From: JAAGZL01 sp964628835
Lineage (GTDB): Bacteria > Pseudomonadota > Gammaproteobacteria > Chromatiales > Chromatiaceae
Reading direction: 5' to 3'
Assembly: GCA_964628835.1 (NCBI GenBank)
Contig: CAZVME010000080.1
Coordinates: 1 to 15,161, forward strand
Length of the DNA: 15,161 nucleotides
Under the pieces are notes generated by a model. The model saw only the letters and a list, made by a program, of their open reading frames with translations. It searched no databases and had not been told where the DNA came from. The position numbers and the translations under genes are program-made. Shown here one piece after another: positions 11,887 to 15,161 of this stretch (positions are counted from its first letter, which is position 1; each line of letters begins with the position of its first letter).

Positions 11887-14769
11887 ATGTCTCCACAAAA
11901 CCACACCGTAGGCCAACGCTGGATCAGTGATGCCGAGCCTGAGCTCGGCCTGGGCACCCTGGTAAAACGCGAACAGCGCACCATCACCTTCGTCTTCCCA
12001 GCCAGTGGTGAATCCAGGATATACGCCACCGGGAATGCCCCCATCACCCGGGTCCTGCTCCAGCCGGGTGACATCACTGAAAGCAGTGAAGGTTTGATCC
12101 TGAAGGTGGAGTCGGTGCGGGAGAGAGACGGCCTGTTGCTATACATCGGCCTGCTCGAAGACGGCAGCCCGGCAGAGCTGCCGGAAGAGTCCCTCAGCAG
12201 TTTCCTCCAGTTCAACCGGCCGCAGGAGCGTCTGTTTAACGGCCTGATCGATGACAACCACTGGTTTGATCTACGCCGCAGAACCATAGAACAGCAGCAA
12301 CGGCTGGCCCAATCCGATCTGCTGGGGCTGGGCGGAGTTCGCACCGAGCTACTGCCACACCAGCTCTACATCGCCCACGAGGTGGGCCAACGTCTGGCGC
12401 CCAGAGTGCTACTGGCCGATGAGGTAGGACTTGGCAAGACCATAGAGGCGTGCCTGATTCTGCATCGCCAGTTGTTGAATGGGAGTGTCAGCCGCGCCCT
12501 GATCGTGGTGCCAGAACCCCTGCTCCACCAGTGGCTGGTGGAACTGATGCGCCGCTTCAACCTTTGGTTCAGCCTGTTCGACGAGGAGCGTTGCCGCGCC
12601 ATCGTGGAATCTGACCAGGGGGACAACCCGTTTCAGGCCGAGCAGCTTATCATCTGTAGCCTGGACCTGCTCACCGACTCCACGCAGCGCCTGCAACAGG
12701 CCATGGCGGCTGACTGGGATATCCTGATTGTGGATGAGGCCCATCACCTGGAGTGGCATGAAGAGAAACCAAGCCCGGCCTACACCGCCATAGACAACCT
12801 CTCCCGCTGTATCCCCGGAGTACTGCTACTCACCGCCACCCCAGAACAGCTGGGACGCTCCGGGCACTTCGCCCGACTGCGACTGCTCGACCCGGACCGC
12901 TACCACAGCATAGAGGCGTTCTATCAGGAGGAGCAGAGCTATCAGCCAGTGGCCGAGGCCGCAACAGAGCTGCTGGAGGACAACATACTCCCACAGCATC
13001 TGATTGATACCCTGTTACAGATTCTGGAACACGACCACGCCACGCCCCTAATAGAAAAGCTTCAGGCGCAAGATACCCAGCCAGATGAGAGAGCGCGGAT
13101 TAAAGCCGAACTCACAGAGATGCTGCTGGATCGTCACGGCACCGGCCGGGCACTATTCCGCAACACCCGCGACCGCATAAAAGGCTTTGCCCGCCGCCAG
13201 CTCCACAGCTACCCACTGCCGCTCCCAGAGCAATATACGGCCAGCGAAACCGTATCAGACCCAACACTACTGCTCTACCCAGAGACCATCTACACATCCA
13301 CCGACGGTACTGCCTGGTGGCAGTTTGATCCCAGGGTGGATTGGCTAATAGACAAGCTACGCCAACTCAATGGTGAAAAGATGCTGCTTATCTGCGCCCA
13401 TGCTGAAACCGCGCAGGGACTGGAGCAGGCACTGCGGCAACGCGAAGGTATAGCAGCAGCCCTGTTTCACGAACAGCGCAGTATTGTGGAACGGGATAGG
13501 GCCGCCGCCTGGTTTGCCGACCGCGACCAGAGCTGTCAGATACTCATCTGTTCCGAGATCGGAAGTGAAGGACGCAACTTTCAGTTTGCCCATCATCTGG
13601 CACTGTTTGATCTTCCCACCAACCCGGACCTGCTGGAGCAACGCATCGGGCGACTGGATCGCATCGGTCAACACCATACGGTACAACTGCATGCACCCTA
13701 CTTCGAACACAGCGCCCAACAGGTTCTGCTGCGCTGGTACCACGAAGGGCTGAACGCCTTTGAACACACCTGCACCGCAGGCCAACAGATCGCATCCCAG
13801 CTCCAGGGCAAGCTCACACCGGTCATGCAGAGTGGCGGTAGTGACAGCCAATCATTAGATGACCTGCTTACCACCACCCGCGAGCTTAATCTAAAGATCA
13901 ACCAACAGCTGCAAAATGGACGCGACCATCTGCTGGAGCTGAACTCATGTCGCATGCAAGAGGCCAACCGTCTAAAACAAGAGCTTGCAGCACTGGATGA
14001 ATCCAGCCTGCTATTCGACTACATGGATGACCTGCTGGCCGCCTTTAATCTGGAAGTGGATTTTCACACCCAACAAAGCCTGGTAATAAAACCCGGTGCC
14101 CACATGCAGGTGGAACACTTCCCACACTTATCCGAAGATGGCGTCACCATCACCTATGACCGCACCAGCGCCCTTACCCATGAAGACTGGCAGTTTCTGA
14201 CCTGGGAACACCCAATGGTGCTCGATGCCATGGAGATGTTACTGGAACGGGAGAACGGCAACAGCAGCGCCGTGGCCATAAGACACCCCAGCCTCAGTGC
14301 CAACTCAATATTCCTGGAACTTCTGTTCGTGCTGGAGTGCCCAGCACCCAGAGCGCTACAGGCCGGACGCTTTCTGCCCCCCACCCTGATCCGCAAAGTA
14401 CTGGACCAACAGCACTCAGAACAGAGCGCAAAGCTGTCGCCAGATTTCATCACAGAAAACAGCCTGACCCTGGATAAAAACATATTGTGTAAACTGATCG
14501 CACCACTACGCAACCGCATCCAGAGTATGCTGCAACAGGCGGAACAAGAAGCAGAGTCCAGACGCAGCGAGCTGATTGAGAGCGCCATAATAAACATGCA
14601 GGAAAAATATGATGCCGAGATTGACCGCATAGATTCATTGCAACAAGTCAATCCCAACATCAAGCCAGAAGAGATCACTGAGATGCAGCACCTTAGTTCA
14701 TCACTGCAAACCCACATGCTGGCGTCAAGACTGCGACTGGATGCAGTCAGGCTGGTGGTAGCACTCTAA
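11887..14769 (+). CDS. rapA: RNA polymerase-associated SWI2/SNF2 ATPase RapA
   Basis: RapA binds RNA polymerase and uses ATP to recycle it from stalled post-termination complexes. The 960 residues compare with 968 in E. coli. Order of parts: N-terminal Tudor-like region (about 5-105, starting VGQRWISDAEPELGLGTL); RecA-like lobe 1 with Walker A DEVGLGKT (178-185, K184), DEAH (283-286) and the LTATPEQLG motif; RecA-like lobe 2 with ICSEIGSEGRNFQFAHHL and motif VI QRIGRLDRIGQ (585-595, arginine finger region); then the spacer and C-terminal domains with a long helical stretch near 880-940. All catalytic motifs are intact. The start gives the family's N-terminus, but there is no close ribosome-binding site, so translation may depend on coupling with mscS upstream. 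Confidence 0.97.
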   Translation: MSPQNHTVGQRWISDAEPELGLGTLVKREQRTITFVFPASGESRIYATGNAPITRVLLQPGDITESSEGLILKVESVRERDGLLLYIGLLEDGSPAELPEESLSSFLQFNRPQERLFNGLIDDNHWFDLRRRTIEQQQRLAQSDLLGLGGVRTELLPHQLYIAHEVGQRLAPRVLLADEVGLGKTIEACLILHRQLLNGSVSRALIVVPEPLLHQWLVELMRRFNLWFSLFDEERCRAIVESDQGDNPFQAEQLIICSLDLLTDSTQRLQQAMAADWDILIVDEAHHLEWHEEKPSPAYTAIDNLSRCIPGVLLLTATPEQLGRSGHFARLRLLDPDRYHSIEAFYQEEQSYQPVAEAATELLEDNILPQHLIDTLLQILEHDHATPLIEKLQAQDTQPDERARIKAELTEMLLDRHGTGRALFRNTRDRIKGFARRQLHSYPLPLPEQYTASETVSDPTLLLYPETIYTSTDGTAWWQFDPRVDWLIDKLRQLNGEKMLLICAHAETAQGLEQALRQREGIAAALFHEQRSIVERDRAAAWFADRDQSCQILICSEIGSEGRNFQFAHHLALFDLPTNPDLLEQRIGRLDRIGQHHTVQLHAPYFEHSAQQVLLRWYHEGLNAFEHTCTAGQQIASQLQGKLTPVMQSGGSDSQSLDDLLTTTRELNLKINQQLQNGRDHLLELNSCRMQEANRLKQELAALDESSLLFDYMDDLLAAFNLEVDFHTQQSLVIKPGAHMQVEHFPHLSEDGVTITYDRTSALTHEDWQFLTWEHPMVLDAMEMLLERENGNSSAVAIRHPSLSANSIFLELLFVLECPAPRALQAGRFLPPTLIRKVLDQQHSEQSAKLSPDFITENSLTLDKNILCKLIAPLRNRIQSMLQQAEQEAESRRSELIESAIINMQEKYDAEIDRIDSLQQVNPNIKPEEITEMQHLSSSLQTHMLASRLRLDAVRLVVAL

Positions 14770-15161
14770 CAAACCAGGACTGGTAGAAATGAGCACCTTC
14801 CTCTTTTTGCAGTTTGATATATTCTGATTATTATCATCAAACTGTGCGTTTGACTGGCTCTCAGATGCTGAGGTAAGCTCTAGACAGATATTGCAATGCG
14901 CAGTTGCATGAAACTGGGATGAAAAAATAATACCAAGGAAGATCAGATGGTTCTGTTGCGCAACCACCAGCCAAAACTCAAAACACCCTACTGCTTTATC
15001 ACCCGTAAAAGCCCGGCAATGCCTTGCCGAACTGTGCAACCAAAATACACAAAACCAGAAAACAACCAACTTACATATATAGACTCCGCCTATTTCAATA
15101 TGCGGAGTGGCAAGCCCCTAGTTTTCTAGACAGTTGCTAGCTTCTCAAAATACTGCTTTTC
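14770..15161. other. Gene-free 3' region with several short palindromes
   Basis: About 390 bases after rapA with no convincing gene on either strand; the ORFs of 60 and 114 residues here have no recognisable motif or ribosome-binding site. Structures seen: ACCAG-GA-CTGGT (14773-14784); a perfect 9-bp inverted repeat CAGTTTGAT (14810-14818) with ATCAAACTG (14836-14844); CTCAG-ATG-CTGAG (14860-14872); and a 7-bp stem ACTCCGC (15083-15089) with GCGGAGT (15102-15108). None is followed by a good T-run, so no clear rapA terminator is visible. Confidence 0.5.
15083..15108. repeat. Hairpin ACTCCGC/GCGGAGT
   Basis: A perfect 7-bp stem around a 12-base spacer; after a C/T mismatch, TAT (15091-15093) and ATA (15098-15100) extend it. 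No T-run follows directly, although a TTTT lies 13 bases on. It could be a weak terminator or a copy of a dispersed palindromic repeat. Confidence 0.35.

Noticed and set aside
14949..14965. GGTTCTGTTGCGCAACC, like the ends of some IS6-family elements
   Set aside because: The resemblance is about a dozen bases, no partner end or transposase remnant is in the window, and part of it is a simple TTGCGCAA palindrome.
14725..15069. Minus-strand open frame of 114 codons after rapA
   Set aside because: It overlaps the rapA end, has no ribosome-binding site or known motif, and is rich in Cys, His and Phe as random frames often are.
15117..15136. CCTAG...CAGTTG near the window end, resembling the terminal repeat at 3561
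   Set aside because: A three-base gap is needed to align the two, and the window ends too soon to look for a second end.
1..15161. CRISPR array, tRNA or rRNA genes, phage integration genes
   Set aside because: No regularly spaced repeats, no cloverleaf or rRNA-like stretches and no integrase or phage structural genes were seen on either strand.

Overview
The window is about 15.2 kb of a gammaproteobacterial chromosome. Every protein gene I accept is on the + strand. The evidence for the group is the set of housekeeping genes (UbiG, MupP-type phosphatase, YciK, RluE, MnmA, HflD, PurB, MscS, RapA), their lengths, and their order. From memory, ubiG-mupP-yciK followed by a GGDEF gene is a Pseudomonas-type arrangement, and rluE-nudJ-mnmA-hflD-purB is the E. 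coli-type one. Base composition is moderate and codon use fairly even. I cannot name the genus.

Layout. Positions 1-2476: ubiquinone methyltransferase, an overlapping MurNAc-6-phosphate-type phosphatase, and a YciK-like dehydrogenase with its own extended -10 promoter. Positions 2477-3565: a diguanylate cyclase preceded by a sigma-54-like -24/-12 element. Positions 3561-3706: a 146-bp element with imperfect terminal inverted repeats of IS1380/ISEcp1 type, whose left end supplies the cyclase stop codon. Positions 3764-6933: RluE, an unrecognised exported protein in the place where E. coli has nudJ, then mnmA and hflD. Positions 7060-7707: an unrecognised lipoprotein inserted between hflD and purB. 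Positions 7882-9249: purB. Positions 9250-9550: a gene-free stretch holding a hairpin, a perfect CRP-type site, a correctly spaced -10, and a strong intrinsic terminator; together these predict a small RNA of about 93 nt. Positions 9551-10931: a small PLD-like protein and a very short secretin-like protein. Positions 11033-14769: MscS and RapA. Positions 14770-15161: no recognisable gene, several short palindromes.

How the parts work together. Most genes are core functions: quinone synthesis, wall recycling, rRNA and tRNA modification, purine synthesis, osmotic protection and RNA polymerase recycling. The accessory interest lies between and beside them: a possibly sigma-54-driven c-di-GMP enzyme, the IS-derived element, two unknown exported proteins placed within conserved gene blocks, a mini-secretin, and the predicted CRP-controlled small RNA, which I consider the best candidate for something undescribed.
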